Shown: positions 46,165 through 54,561, counted from the first letter of the stretch. The stretch is DNA of 64,000 nucleotides from Blastocatellia bacterium (GCA_003168335.1 PMSM01000002.1:62001-126000); one strand, 5' to 3'. The notes: generated by a model not told the origin, from the sequence alone. Translations and numbers: made by a program.

Positions 46165-47463
46165 CTACCGATGCAGCACTTGTTCAATTGCATCACACGC
46201 TCGTTTCGTACCATTTTCCTCTCGCACTTGTTGCCCGACCTTTGCTGCCTGTTCGCGGTAAGTAGGATTATCAAGCAACTCTGACAGTTCACTGACAACG
46301 CGAGGAACTGTGAAGCGAGCGGGTGAGAGCGTGCGCCCCACTCCAAGCCGCACGCACCGACGCGCATTGTCCGGCTGGTCTTGTCCAGAGGGAACAATAA
46401 GCATCGGCTGACCTGCTCTTAACGCTTGTCCGGTCGTGCCAATGCCGCCCTGATGAACAATGCAGCTTGCGCGCGGCATCACTAAACTATGCGGCGCGTA
46501 ATCAAACGCGGCAATGCCATCAGGTAATTTTGTTTGCGGTAGATTCCGCTTGTCGCCAATCAGCAGTAATGCCCGCTTTCCGAGTTTCTGCGCGGCTTCA
46601 ATGCTGACGCGGTAAAAATTCTTAGCAATCCACACTAGCGATGAACCAAGCGTGAACAAAATAGGCGGCTCGCCTTCATCCAGAAAGCGCAACAATTCGG
46701 GCGGAGGCGGCTGTCCATCTTTACGATCATAAAAGGGAAAGCCGGTGATAATTGTGTTTGATGGAAAGTCGGGTTGAATCTGGGCAAGTAGTTTCGAGAA
46801 CAACGCAAGCACGCGCGTTGGCGAATGTTGCCCTTCAAAGATCGGGTTTCCTGTGCGCGGCAAACCTAGTTCTTTACGCAATTGCTGAATCGGCTCGACC
46901 CATGATTTTGTCGTCCACTTACCTAAACCGAAGAGCGTTCGCGCGATAAACGGATGAGTTGCGGCAAGCGTCCTAAGCGGCGGAAACTGCGGTGGGGTTG
47001 GGGGATCGTAGGCAGAAGCAAAGGCGATAGGGAAAAGCACGGATGAAATCCATTTAATGCCCGTTATCTCTGCGACAAGCGATGCTGATAATGGAACTAC
47101 ATGCGACACAAGCAAATCGGCTCCGCCCTCTGCCGTCACAGCAGCAAGCGTATCGGCATAGGTTTCGCGCAGGTGCGGGACGAGCAGTTCTCGAAAAAGG
47201 TAAGCCGGACCACCGCGCATATCCGACACGCGACGAATGATTTCAGCGGACGTTTCAGTGTCGGGCGGCGAAAGGTCAGGGCGCACCGGATGAAAAGCGA
47301 TTCCCGCCGCCTCAACTTTCTCGCGGTAAAGCAGCGACGTTGCGATTACCGAAATGTAACCGCGCTCCTGCAACTCAAGCGCAAGCGCCATATGCGGATG
47401 AAGATCGCCAAACGATCCCCAAGTGGTAAAAACCACTCTTTTCGTTGCGCCGAACTGTGACAT
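46165..47463 (-). CDS. Glycosyltransferase, GT1 (UGT/macrolide glycosyltransferase) family
   Basis: 432 residues. The two-domain GT-B fold begins with VVFTTWGSFGDLHPHMALALELQERG. The GT1 donor-binding signature is in HQGGIGTTGQALRAGQPMLIVPSGQDQPDNARR (about 340-372). Such enzymes transfer a sugar from a nucleotide-sugar to small acceptors such as antibiotics, sterols or flavonoids. The acceptor is unknown. It lies in a cassette between B2 and A3; a glycosyltransferase of this size is at the upper limit for a cassette. Confidence 0.87.
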   Translation of the reverse strand: MSQFGATKRVVFTTWGSFGDLHPHMALALELQERGYISVIATSLLYREKVEAAGIAFHPVRPDLSPPDTETSAEIIRRVSDMRGGPAYLFRELLVPHLRETYADTLAAVTAEGGADLLVSHVVPLSASLVAEITGIKWISSVLFPIAFASAYDPPTPPQFPPLRTLAATHPFIARTLFGLGKWTTKSWVEPIQQLRKELGLPRTGNPIFEGQHSPTRVLALFSKLLAQIQPDFPSNTIITGFPFYDRKDGQPPPPELLRFLDEGEPPILFTLGSSLVWIAKNFYRVSIEAAQKLGKRALLLIGDKRNLPQTKLPDGIAAFDYAPHSLVMPRASCIVHQGGIGTTGQALRAGQPMLIVPSGQDQPDNARRCVRLGVGRTLSPARFTVPRVVSELSELLDNPTYREQAAKVGQQVREENGTKRACDAIEQVLHR

Positions 47464-47496
47464 CTATGAAACCTAATTTCCAGCAAACTGTGAGCA

Positions 47497-47640
47497 GCCC
47501 AACGTTTGAGACATGTATGTTGAATGTCAGGTCGAGTCTCTACAATGAGTCGCATGGCTCATGAGGAGATCGACGATGACAGTTCAAGCGCAAATGTCAG
47601 TTTACTCTCAAGTATTTGTCCCGCGCGACTACGACTTTTT
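47497..47640 (-). other. attC-like site, family B (B2)
   Basis: On the minus strand it ends with GTTGGGC (47497-47503), and the glycosyltransferase cassette begins directly after it. The family-B segment (ATGTATGTTGAATGTCAGGT and GACGATGACAGTTC on the + strand) is present; the far part diverges from B1. The R'' end is not obvious. The 286-bp gap to the next gene contains nothing else I can name. Confidence 0.6.
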
Positions 47641-47748
47641 CGGGTAGTGTCCTAATAGTGTGTTGCTGACTTGCGAGGGTGATAATATATTTGACTGACC
47701 AATCAAAACGCAGTCCGCGCAGGAATATCGACGAGTTATTGATAGCCA

Positions 47749-48282
47749 CTATTTGTCGGGCTTTACCAACTCCGGTGTGACCCAGACCACAAAGCTCAAC
47801 TTCTGGCCCTTATATTCGCCCGTGATCTCCCAACAGCCGGGAGTGGGTAAATAGACACCTACCATCATCGCGATATATACGTCGTGCGCCTCGCTCGCCA
47901 GAATTGGGGGAGCGTCCCCATCGAGCCGTCTTCCTGTGACCTTTAGGTCCGGTCCTTCTCTGCGCCGATCATAATCTACGCTCCACCAAGTGGTCTTTGA
48001 GGTCAGAGGCCCACTCCGGGGCCCTTGGCCAGGTTCGGGCCCTCTCCATCCCTCCCAGACGCCTGACTTAGGAAGTTCGATCCACAGCTTTTCTGTACCC
48101 CACCAAAAGCCGAGCGCGTCGTCATCCAGTTTATAAGAAGCGGGAGGCATGAATGTGTTCGCCGGCGCGACCGTAACTCGACATGAAGCCGGCGGCACGA
48201 GAGCCCGTTTAGCAGAATTCTGCCGGCATATTGCCGTCAAAGCCACCAATCCAATCAATAGCATTAGTCGCAAAACAGTCAT
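47749..48282 (-). CDS. Lipoprotein-like secreted protein, unknown function
   Basis: 177 residues. N-terminal signal (LRLMLLIGLVALTAIC, with the Cys as possible lipidation site). The region GFWWGTEKLWIELPKSG and the C-terminal YLPTPGCWEITGEYKGQKLSFVVWV resemble a conserved bacterial domain of unknown function with a 'PGCWE[IV]TG' motif. It begins with a good SD (AAGGAGG) directly beside the A4 half-site, so it may be a cassette gene. Confidence 0.7.
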   Translation of the reverse strand: MTVLRLMLLIGLVALTAICRQNSAKRALVPPASCRVTVAPANTFMPPASYKLDDDALGFWWGTEKLWIELPKSGVWEGWRGPEPGQGPRSGPLTSKTTWWSVDYDRRREGPDLKVTGRRLDGDAPPILASEAHDVYIAMMVGVYLPTPGCWEITGEYKGQKLSFVVWVTPELVKPDK

Positions 48283-48296
48283 TGCCAGATCCTCCT

Positions 48297-48350
48297 TGCA
48301 GTTGACCGGGCGCGGCGCTTACATCCAACCTCGCATTCCTGAAGCCCATC
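48297..48350 (-). other. attC-like half-site, family A (A4)
   Basis: Only the R'-proximal half is present: minus-strand GCGCCGCGCCCGGTCAACTG, identical in pattern to A1. The opposite arm and the GTTRRRY box have been lost or have diverged. It lies between the DinB stop and the 177-residue gene. Confidence 0.5.
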
Positions 48351-48924
48351 ATCGTTGTCGGTCTCGCAAGATGGACAGATACTCGCTCCACGGGCCCGTC
48401 GCCTCCTTGTACACCTTTGCCATCGTTCGCGCTATCTGCGTCACGTGGTCCAAGTCGTGTACTACCCACGTCGCCAGCAGTTGGCCGAGCGTGACGCCTC
48501 CAAGTTCGGGATGCAGCCCCCGGCGACCGAGGTCGACGTCCGTTAGATTCATCGCAATCAGCGCCGCGACGTTTTCGCGCCGCAGGTCGGCAAAGGTCGT
48601 CAGCAATTCTACGAGGCTCTTGCCCTGACTCTCCGTGAACTGGGCCATTCGGTCGAATGGTTCAAATGCCCGTGTCTCGCCTGCCAGAATGTGCCGCGCC
48701 CGCGGGATCCAATCTGTGCGCTCGCCATGAATGAGGTGCCCGATCACGTCATAGGGCGACCAAGTGCCGTCGCCCTCAGTCGCGCGTACCAACGTCTCGG
48801 GTAAGCCCGCGAGCAATGCGCCCATGGCGGCGGGCGTTCGCTCGAGAATCGTGATGGCATCGTCCAGATTGAATCCGTCAGCTTCCATTGCCGTCGTCTC
48901 GCCAGTTAAGCCATGGTTAAGCAC
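48349..48924 (-). CDS. DinB-family protein
   Basis: 191 residues with a four-helix bundle. The metal-binding His pattern is visible: DVIGHLIHGERTDW (about 60-73) and VVHDLDHVTQIAR (about 151-163). DinB/YfiT-like proteins are metal-dependent and bind or transform thiols such as bacillithiol; many members are uncharacterised. The ATG at 48924 or 48888 could be the start; 48924 is kept as the longer form. It is a cassette-type gene. Confidence 0.83.
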   Translation of the reverse strand: MLNHGLTGETTAMEADGFNLDDAITILERTPAAMGALLAGLPETLVRATEGDGTWSPYDVIGHLIHGERTDWIPRARHILAGETRAFEPFDRMAQFTESQGKSLVELLTTFADLRRENVAALIAMNLTDVDLGRRGLHPELGGVTLGQLLATWVVHDLDHVTQIARTMAKVYKEATGPWSEYLSILRDRQR

Positions 48925-48948
48925 CTCGTAACCTAGTTGGATTCAGAT

Positions 48949-49105
48949 GGCCAGCGTTTGAGAAATGTATCTTGAATGTCAGGTCGAATCTTCGTTTGGT
49001 GTCCTGCTTCTATTCCAATCTGAAATTATCTGAAATAGAAGTCAACAAACCTGGCGGCAAGTTGTCTGCGCTTCACTCCGACTGGAAGATCGAGTTCAAA
49101 ATATC
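48949..49105 (-). other. attC-like site, family B (B3)
   Basis: Minus-strand end ACGCTGGCC (a degraded GTTGGCC). The + strand shows GTATCTTGAATGTCAGGTCG, then the hairpin CTTCTATTCCAATCTGAAAT..AGAAG, interrupted by a duplicated TATCTGAAAT, then GTCAACAAACCTGGCGG. The segment CTGGCGGCAAGTTGTCTGCG also aligns with B1. The rest to 49183 has a short GGCCCTTCGGGCC hairpin. Confidence 0.55.
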
Positions 49106-49183
49106 CGTCGCGGTTAGGTTTGACCTCACGCGTGCGTGGCTCTTGCATGACGGCCCTTCGGGCCTTAGCTCAAGCAGACTGAT

Positions 49184-51415
49184 CTACAGAACTTCAAAGG
49201 CAACCGTTTGCGTGACGCTGGTTCCGGCCAGGCTGTCCGTGATCGTGACCCGCAAGTCGTACCGGCCCGGCGCCAGAGTCTGGAGGGCCATGTCTTCTCC
49301 GAAGGGAATTCGCTCGGGGTCGTCACCGCCCTGGTTCAATTTGCGCGGTGGTGATGCCAGCATCACTTGTCCATCACGCAGCACGTTGGTCTGGGCGGTC
49401 AAGCTGGGCGCGCCCGATGCATCGCGTTTCGCATTGTAGATGAACATCCAGTAGCCCATCCGCGCCCGTCGCGAAAACCGGTGATCGACGCTGAACTGAA
49501 TCTGCGGACCGGCATCCTTCTTCTTCGCATTCTCCAAAACCTGCCCACCCAACAGCACGCTGCTGGTGTTCAACTGACGGGTGGTCAGGTCGGGAATCAC
49601 CACCCATTGCATAGCGCTGCCGACACGCCCGCTCTTTTCATCGCGGACAGCCACTCGCACCTGGTAAATGCCGGCTGCGAGCGGCGTGTGCTGATTGTAG
49701 ATCACTCCGGCAGCATCGGATTCTCCGGTGAGTGGATTGACGTTTAGTTGATTCTTGAAACTCGCAGCAATCTTTCCTTTGTCATTAAGAACCACAGCGG
49801 CAATCTTGATCGTAGCCGGCTGCCTGCCGTCGTCACCAAAGCTCAAACCGCGATTCGCGATCTGGATCGATGAAGTCAGAACCGTTTCGTTCTTCGGCGT
49901 ATTCAGATAAGTCAGCGAGAGCAGCGTTGGTAAACCGCTGCTCGGATAATAATCGCTGAGCGCGGCTCCCAGTTCGGTTTCAGGCGTCTTCACTTTCTGG
50001 TTGCCGGGGGATTTTTCCGTTGGCGAGACAGCGGCCGTGTCGGCGGCTGATGTGGGCCCTTCAACATAACCACGCGGCGCCCGCACGGTGAGCTCGGGGT
50101 GGCCGGTAACCGTCACCTTAACGTGGCGGAACTTCGGCGCCTTTTCGTCATCCTTATCGGGACGCCAGGCCAGTAAATAATAATTCGAGGTTTCGTCGAG
50201 AACCTTGTCGACCCAGCGATCAAAGTAGTTCTGGTTGCGCAGCGCTCGCCCCCCGGTGTCTCCTGCCAGTGCATTCATTGCATTCTGATAAGCGGAGACT
50301 TCTCCGATCATGGCCATCTGCAAGCCGGGATCTGCAGACCCGATCTGCGGTTTGCTGTTGTCGGCGTCGGCCACTCCACCGGCACCCAAACCGCGCGCGT
50401 CAATCGTATAGATCACCACCCCCGCGCGGGTTGCCGCATCGATGATCTGCTCGAGCTTCTCTGGTAGGTTTGGGCCGTTCATTCCCGTGTCCATCAGAAA
50501 ACCGTCGGATACAAAAAAGGCCAGCTTTCTTCCGGGCGCCCGCGCTGACGAACGCATCAGGGATTCGAGCGAGGCATACATGTTCGTGGTAATTGCACCC
50601 GCCTGCATCAGTACGGCGCGGGCGCTGTTCTTGACCTCGGTTTCGCAAGTCGCCTTCAAGGCCGCGACCAGTGTGGAATAGCCAGGAATGTTTTTTGGCG
50701 GTAGGTTCTGCTTCAGACACTCGCCCATATAGAATGCCTGAACCTTGTTGTCTGATTTACTATTCTGGATGCTGAGGGCCAGGTATTCCGTCATCTTCGT
50801 GCTGCCGGTTCCGAAACCCTGCACGCTGTAGGGAACATAAGTGAGCCGCCCCATCGCCGCGTCGAGCACCACCTTGTTATTTGTGAACTGCTGCAGGAAT
50901 CCGATGTGGCCGCTGGCCGAGGTGAAGGCGACTGAGTCCTTTGAACTCATTTCAGCGTCGAGAAAGTGTCGCAGCATTTGTTTCGTGCGGTTCAAGCTGT
51001 CGAGCGAAAGGTGCAGGTCGTCAATAAAGAAAACGATGTTGCGGCCGCGAACTGTTTGCCGAATTGCCGGCGACTTCGCGGCCGCGGCGCCAGCGTCAGC
51101 GCGATTCGCCAGTTGTTCTTCTCTGGAACTGCCGGCCGTTACCCGCTCGAAAAAACTGATCGGGCGCGGCTTACCGTCAACCGTCAATTCAAACTGGCTG
51201 CGTTCCAGCCCGTCAACGAAATGCCCGTCCTTGTCGATTACCGTAAACGCGGTCTGCACCAGGTCGGTGTTGATGCGTAGCACATCGCCGTCCTGAGCTT
51301 TAGGTTGTGGCAACTGGGCATTTACTACCGGAACCGATCCAGTCGATCCGTTAAGCAGAGTGGCAAGGCAAATACAAGATATTAGAAATGACGTTGTGCG
51401 TTGGCGAAAATTCAT
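49184..51415 (-). CDS. VWA-domain protein (VWFA-related, acidobacterial type)
   Basis: 743 residues. A signal peptide (SFLISCICLATLLNGS) is followed by an N-terminal beta-domain (VLRINTDLVQTAFTVIDKDGHFVDGLERSQFELTVDGKPRPISFFERV), then a von Willebrand factor A domain with the metal-site start FFIDDLHLS (about 127-135) and IDARGLGAG, then a long C-terminal beta-rich half. The pattern 'TDLV....V.D..G..V..L....F' matches the VWFA-related family typical of Acidobacteriota. Role: probably adhesion or a secreted signalling or scaffold protein; not known. The MIDAS Asp-x-Ser-x-Ser reads DLHLS, weaker than the consensus. The ATG at 51415 is preferred over a GTG at 51424. Confidence 0.85.
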   Translation of the reverse strand: MNFRQRTTSFLISCICLATLLNGSTGSVPVVNAQLPQPKAQDGDVLRINTDLVQTAFTVIDKDGHFVDGLERSQFELTVDGKPRPISFFERVTAGSSREEQLANRADAGAAAAKSPAIRQTVRGRNIVFFIDDLHLSLDSLNRTKQMLRHFLDAEMSSKDSVAFTSASGHIGFLQQFTNNKVVLDAAMGRLTYVPYSVQGFGTGSTKMTEYLALSIQNSKSDNKVQAFYMGECLKQNLPPKNIPGYSTLVAALKATCETEVKNSARAVLMQAGAITTNMYASLESLMRSSARAPGRKLAFFVSDGFLMDTGMNGPNLPEKLEQIIDAATRAGVVIYTIDARGLGAGGVADADNSKPQIGSADPGLQMAMIGEVSAYQNAMNALAGDTGGRALRNQNYFDRWVDKVLDETSNYYLLAWRPDKDDEKAPKFRHVKVTVTGHPELTVRAPRGYVEGPTSAADTAAVSPTEKSPGNQKVKTPETELGAALSDYYPSSGLPTLLSLTYLNTPKNETVLTSSIQIANRGLSFGDDGRQPATIKIAAVVLNDKGKIAASFKNQLNVNPLTGESDAAGVIYNQHTPLAAGIYQVRVAVRDEKSGRVGSAMQWVVIPDLTTRQLNTSSVLLGGQVLENAKKKDAGPQIQFSVDHRFSRRARMGYWMFIYNAKRDASGAPSLTAQTNVLRDGQVMLASPPRKLNQGGDDPERIPFGEDMALQTLAPGRYDLRVTITDSLAGTSVTQTVAFEVL

Positions 51416-51463
51416 TGGCAGCACACCTTAGGATTTAGCGCTCGGGGGCCCGAATTCTATCAC

Positions 51464-51679
51464 CTAAGCGGCCAACTCGGCGACGATTCTGGCGACATGT
51501 ATCTTCGTGGTATCGAGGAAGGGAAATCCGTTATGTTCAAGGTCGCGCAGGATCAGGGGCAACCCAGTCCCGCCGAGGATGAGGGCTTGGATATCATCTT
51601 CTGCTCTCATCCGATCGACTATTGTAAGCAGGTGTTCGCGTGTCTCTGTCAGAAAGATGTTGTTGAGCAACTCTTTCAT
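51464..51679 (-). pseudogene. C-terminal fragment of an aspartate/glutamate racemase-family protein
   Basis: 71 codons. ALILGGTGLPLILRDLEHNGFPFLDTTKIHVARIVAEL fits the end of Asp/Glu racemases, with LDTTKIH as the conserved 'DT..[LI]H' region. The usual second catalytic motif GCTE reads GGTG, so catalytic Cys and Glu are both lost. The N-terminal 150 residues are missing. It begins 10 bases from an attC-like site (A5), which suggests a cassette rearrangement cut it. Confidence 0.6.
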
Positions 51680-51688
51680 GTACTTCTG

Positions 51689-51793
51689 GTGAACGGCGGA
51701 GTTGACCGGGCGGCGCGACTACATTCAAGCCTCGCCGGACCATTGATGATGCAAACCGCGCAACCGCCGCTCCGGTCCAACGATTTATGCCCC
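51689..51793 (-). other. attC-like site, family A (A5), 3' end of the 51801-52376 cassette
   Basis: Minus strand: R'' arm GGGGCATAA (51785-51793 on +) is the exact complement of the first 9 bases of that cassette, TTATGCCCC, at 52400-52408. Inner arms CGTTGGACCGGAGCGGCGG and CGCCGCCCGGTCAACT pair. The R' box reads GTTCACC (51689-51695), less canonical. Confidence 0.75.
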
Positions 51794-51800
51794 GTTTGGA

Positions 51801-52376
51801 TTACCCGCCGTAGTCTTTGCACTGAGGCTTCGCTGTTTCGAGCAACTTCGGCATCGAATGGCCATTGAGTTTCTGAGCGTCGATACGATATTCGCCTCCA
51901 AGCCGCCGATACTTTCCTTTGTCTGCTACATAAGTCGAGAGTCCACCTTCCGAGGCACTGATGTGGCCATAGGTAACGATCGTCGGCAGGCCATTGGATG
52001 ATTGATAAGTGTAAATGTATTGCCCGTTGATCTCGCCGAGATATTTCAATGGCTTGATTGCATAAAGCCGCCACATGCAATTTCCGGTCGCGCCGCAAAC
52101 CGTTGGTACAAAGTAAATGGGTGCGCGTTGGTTCTGCAGAATGATTGCATAAGCGCGATCGCCATACGTAGTGGGACCGCCACGGTCTTCCGATTTAATA
52201 GCGCGCTGAACGATCTTGCTTAGAGAAGCATTAGGAAAAGAGTCTGTCCGCGCGCAATTGAAATCAAAGGTAATCAACTTTCGAGTTTTAAGTGAGCGCC
52301 AACGATGATCCTCCGCGGTCGCTCCTGCAGCCAGTGACAAGGCGAGCAGAGCGGTTCCGAATAGTACCTTGGCCAT
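51801..52376 (-). CDS. Secreted protein, unknown function (cassette gene)
   Basis: 191 residues from the ATG at 52376 (201 from 52406). Signal peptide (VLFGTALLALSLAAGATA). The mature part has two Cys pairs and beta-rich stretches (QRAPIYFVPTVCGATGNCMWRLYAIKPLKYLG). No family assigned. It is the clearest case of a complete cassette: site B4 right upstream, A5 downstream, and matching ends. Confidence 0.7.
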   Translation of the reverse strand: MAKVLFGTALLALSLAAGATAEDHRWRSLKTRKLITFDFNCARTDSFPNASLSKIVQRAIKSEDRGGPTTYGDRAYAIILQNQRAPIYFVPTVCGATGNCMWRLYAIKPLKYLGEINGQYIYTYQSSNGLPTIVTYGHISASEGGLSTYVADKGKYRRLGGEYRIDAQKLNGHSMPKLLETAKPQCKDYGG

Positions 52377-52402
52377 CGCGTCACCGTGATTCAGAAAAAG
52401 GG

Positions 52403-52560
52403 GCATAACGATTGAGATATGTATGTTGAAAGTCAGGTCGAGTTTCTAGAATGAGCGAACGCAACCCAGAAGGCAATCGACGATGACAATACAGACTCAA
52501 GTCTCGGCGTTTGGCGCTTTGCTTCTATTCCAATCTGAAAGGGAAGTCAACAGAAACAAA
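52403..52560 (-). other. attC-like site, family B (B4)
   Basis: Minus-strand end GTTATGC (52403-52409), then the cassette above begins. On the + strand GTATGTTGAAAGTCAGGTCG, GACGATGACAATACAG, the hairpin CTTCTATTCCAATCTGAAA.. and GTCAACAGAAAC are recognisable. The remainder of the gap up to 52708 has no gene that I can name. Confidence 0.6.
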
Positions 52561-52708
52561 GGCCAAGCCCTCCCAGTTCTAGCGTTGTCCTTATCACGGC
52601 TCTTGGTGTGATGTCCCGCGGGCCGCATGATTCCCGCATAGCTAACAGCATGTTACCTACAGTTGATGTAGAATTACGAAGCCTCAAAGAAAAAATGGGG
52701 GAGGACTC

Positions 52709-53047
52709 ATGGCAGCTACAATTTCACGGGATGAGCTGAAGATGAAGCTTGATCGCGGAGAACAGTTTCGACTTGTCGAGACTTTACCGGCGGCTACGTA
52801 TCATCACGCGCATTTACCTGGCGCGATCAACTTGCCGCCCGACCAGGTGATGCAACTCGCTCCGAAGCTTTTGCCGGACAAAGCGGCTGACATTGTGGTT
52901 TACTGCGCCAGTCCCACTTGAAATGCTTCCGAGAACGCCGCCCGTGAACTGGCGGCGCTGGGTTATGCGAACGTTCGCGACTACGCCGAAGGCAAACAGG
53001 GCTGGATTGACGCAGGGTTACCGACTGAGAGTGAGCACAAACATTGA
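52709..53047 (+). CDS. Rhodanese-like protein with in-frame TGA (recoded Sec or nonsense mutation)
   Basis: The gene starts with a strong SD (GGGGGAGGA, 6 bases before the ATG at 52709). DELKMKLDRGEQFRLVETLPAATYHHAHLPGAINLPPDQV is the rhodanese N-terminal region, and IVVYCASPT has the active-site Cys. The next codon is TGA (52919-52921). The frame then continues without break as NASENAARELAALGYANVRDYAEGKQGWIDAGLPTE to a TGA at 53045-53047, which is what the family shows. By analogy to related proteins a Cys (TGC/TGT) is expected at the TGA. A hairpin (52936-52957, 7 GC-rich pairs, loop of 8) begins 15 bases after the TGA. Either a Sec codon with SECIS, or a simple nonsense mutation. Confidence 0.7.
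52936..52957 (+). promoter_or_regulatory. Hairpin with SECIS-like placement after the TGA
   Basis: CGCCGCC (52936-52942), loop CGTGAACT (52943-52950), GGCGGCG (52951-52957). The apical loop begins 22 bases after the TGA and has G as second loop base. The known rule for bacterial SECIS is a loop 16-37 bases after the UGA with a G among its first two bases, so both conditions are met. No bulged U in the stem was found. GC-rich hairpins also arise by chance in this gene. Confidence 0.35.
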
Positions 53048-53223
53048 CTGGCCTCATGACTCAGCGAGACACGACTGCCTGGACGCAACAGGCAAGTTGC
53101 GACTGAGACAATTGCTAACCCGTGACACTTGCTGCAAAGAGCAAAGCGAACATTGCCTTCGAGAATCTCTTCATATCGCACCTCCAGCTGGTAACTAAAT
53201 TCATCTTGGTCGTTAAAGGAAGC

Positions 53224-53265
53224 GCCAAACGTCCGAGCTGACCGGGCGCGGCGATTATACCGCGA
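53224..53265 (-). other. attC-like half-site, family A (A6)
   Basis: Minus-strand TATAATCGCCGCGCCCGGTCAGCT with end GTTTGGC at 53224-53230 (a degraded box). The opposite arm is not found to the right. It lies 9 bases from the stop codon of the DUF5715 gene, and marks the right edge of the array. Confidence 0.5.
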
Positions 53266-53274
53266 CTCGTCGGG

Positions 53275-54561
53275 TTACTTCCTCTTCTTCGCTGTTCGCG
53301 ATTTGGTCTCGGCCTTCGCCTCGGTCTTCTCAGCTTGATTTGTTTCCTTCTCAGATCCGCCGGCGTCTTCTAATGACGCTGTGATCAGATCGTCACTCGG
53401 TCGTTGTCCGTCAATAAACGCAAACACGTGGTAGTTGGCGCCCCGTTCGCGAATGACTTCAATGCGGCCCTCATCCTTAAGGCGCGCGAGTTCGATCATC
53501 AGAAAATTCTGTTCGGCGCCGCTCATATAGCGATAATCGATGTCGAAAGCGAGACCCGTCGAGTGCGGCGGCGTATCAATGAGCACGGCATACCGGTTAA
53601 CTTTGCGCAATGCGCGCTGGTATTGTTCCGGCCGAGTCAGAGAGCTTACAGGTAACGGACGATCGAACTTATCGTGGTACGCCTTTGCTATCTCTTCAAG
53701 AATCTTCAGCGCCTGCGGTCTAAGCGAGCTAAGCAGATAGACCTTCAGCGCCTGCCGGTCAGATGGGTCGTCGAGGTTAAGAGATCGTCCACGGAAATTC
53801 CTTGCGAGCGTTTGTAGCGACTCGTAATCGCGCAACAGTTTCGGCTGGCTCTCCGGCGAACCTGAAGATTGCCCGTAATGTTGCTCATAGTATTGATTAA
53901 GCTGCGCTTTCTCTGCGTCGTTCGATTTCAGCTCCTGCTGTCGCGCGGTGATTTCTTTTTGCAGCTCGTCTTGTTTCGTACTGTCGCCCTTTTTCAGCGC
54001 GCCCAACTGAGTCTGCAAGACCGAAATCTGCCTTTGCAGCTTCGCATGCGCAGATTCCAGCCGGACATAGGCATCGCTCAATCCGGCTTCATCGTTAAGT
54101 TCGAGGTTCTGATTGGCCACATATCGGGTGAACGCGCTACCATCCACCCTGGCCCCGACTCCGAAAAGAATGTAGGTGTCGGTGACCGCGGGCACCGACA
54201 CCACCTCGCCGCGCTCGATCATCGCCGCGAGATCCACAAAGTCCTGACAGCGTTGCAGGTTGAATTTGCGAACCTCGGCGACCTGGGTAGCCAAAAACCA
54301 ATGCCGATCTTCGTAGTGGCGGAGCTCTGGTGGAATTTCAAGCGCGACATTTCCGGTGTCGCCTCGATCTTCCTTTACCTTTTCCAGGCTCCGCGTCCAA
54401 AGATCAGGATCGGCGCGGCGTTCGCCGGGTATATCGGACAAGTCGGATTGGCGAAGGGCCCGACGTTTTAGCACTCCGAAGTGAATGAGTGCCCACGCAC
54501 CAGCAGCTATCGCTACAGTGGCAACGAGAAGCAGTAAGAGATGTCGCGCTCGTCTACTCAT
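53275..54561 (-). CDS. DUF5715-family protein, M15-type D-Ala-D-Ala peptidase-like
   Basis: 428 residues. N-terminal membrane anchor (LLLLLVATVAIAAGAWALIHFG). A coiled coil (about 165-225, KLQRQISVLQTQLGALKKG...) precedes the C-terminal domain with SLTRPEQYQRALRKVNRYAV, then PPHSTGLAFDIDYRYMSG (His and Asp as zinc ligands) and NYHVFAF (third ligand). This arrangement follows M15-like peptidases that act on peptidoglycan cross-links. A Lys/Glu-rich tail follows. Periplasmic role in cell-wall remodelling is inferred. Confidence 0.8.
   Translation of the reverse strand: MSRRARHLLLLLVATVAIAAGAWALIHFGVLKRRALRQSDLSDIPGERRADPDLWTRSLEKVKEDRGDTGNVALEIPPELRHYEDRHWFLATQVAEVRKFNLQRCQDFVDLAAMIERGEVVSVPAVTDTYILFGVGARVDGSAFTRYVANQNLELNDEAGLSDAYVRLESAHAKLQRQISVLQTQLGALKKGDSTKQDELQKEITARQQELKSNDAEKAQLNQYYEQHYGQSSGSPESQPKLLRDYESLQTLARNFRGRSLNLDDPSDRQALKVYLLSSLRPQALKILEEIAKAYHDKFDRPLPVSSLTRPEQYQRALRKVNRYAVLIDTPPHSTGLAFDIDYRYMSGAEQNFLMIELARLKDEGRIEVIRERGANYHVFAFIDGQRPSDDLITASLEDAGGSEKETNQAEKTEAKAETKSRTAKKRK

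Noticed and set aside
36000-53265. Family A/B repeats as ordinary REP or MITE elements
   Set aside because: The end-to-end complementarity of cassette starts and attC R'' arms in three independent cassettes favours attC; still, no integrase was found, so the call is kept as attC-like.
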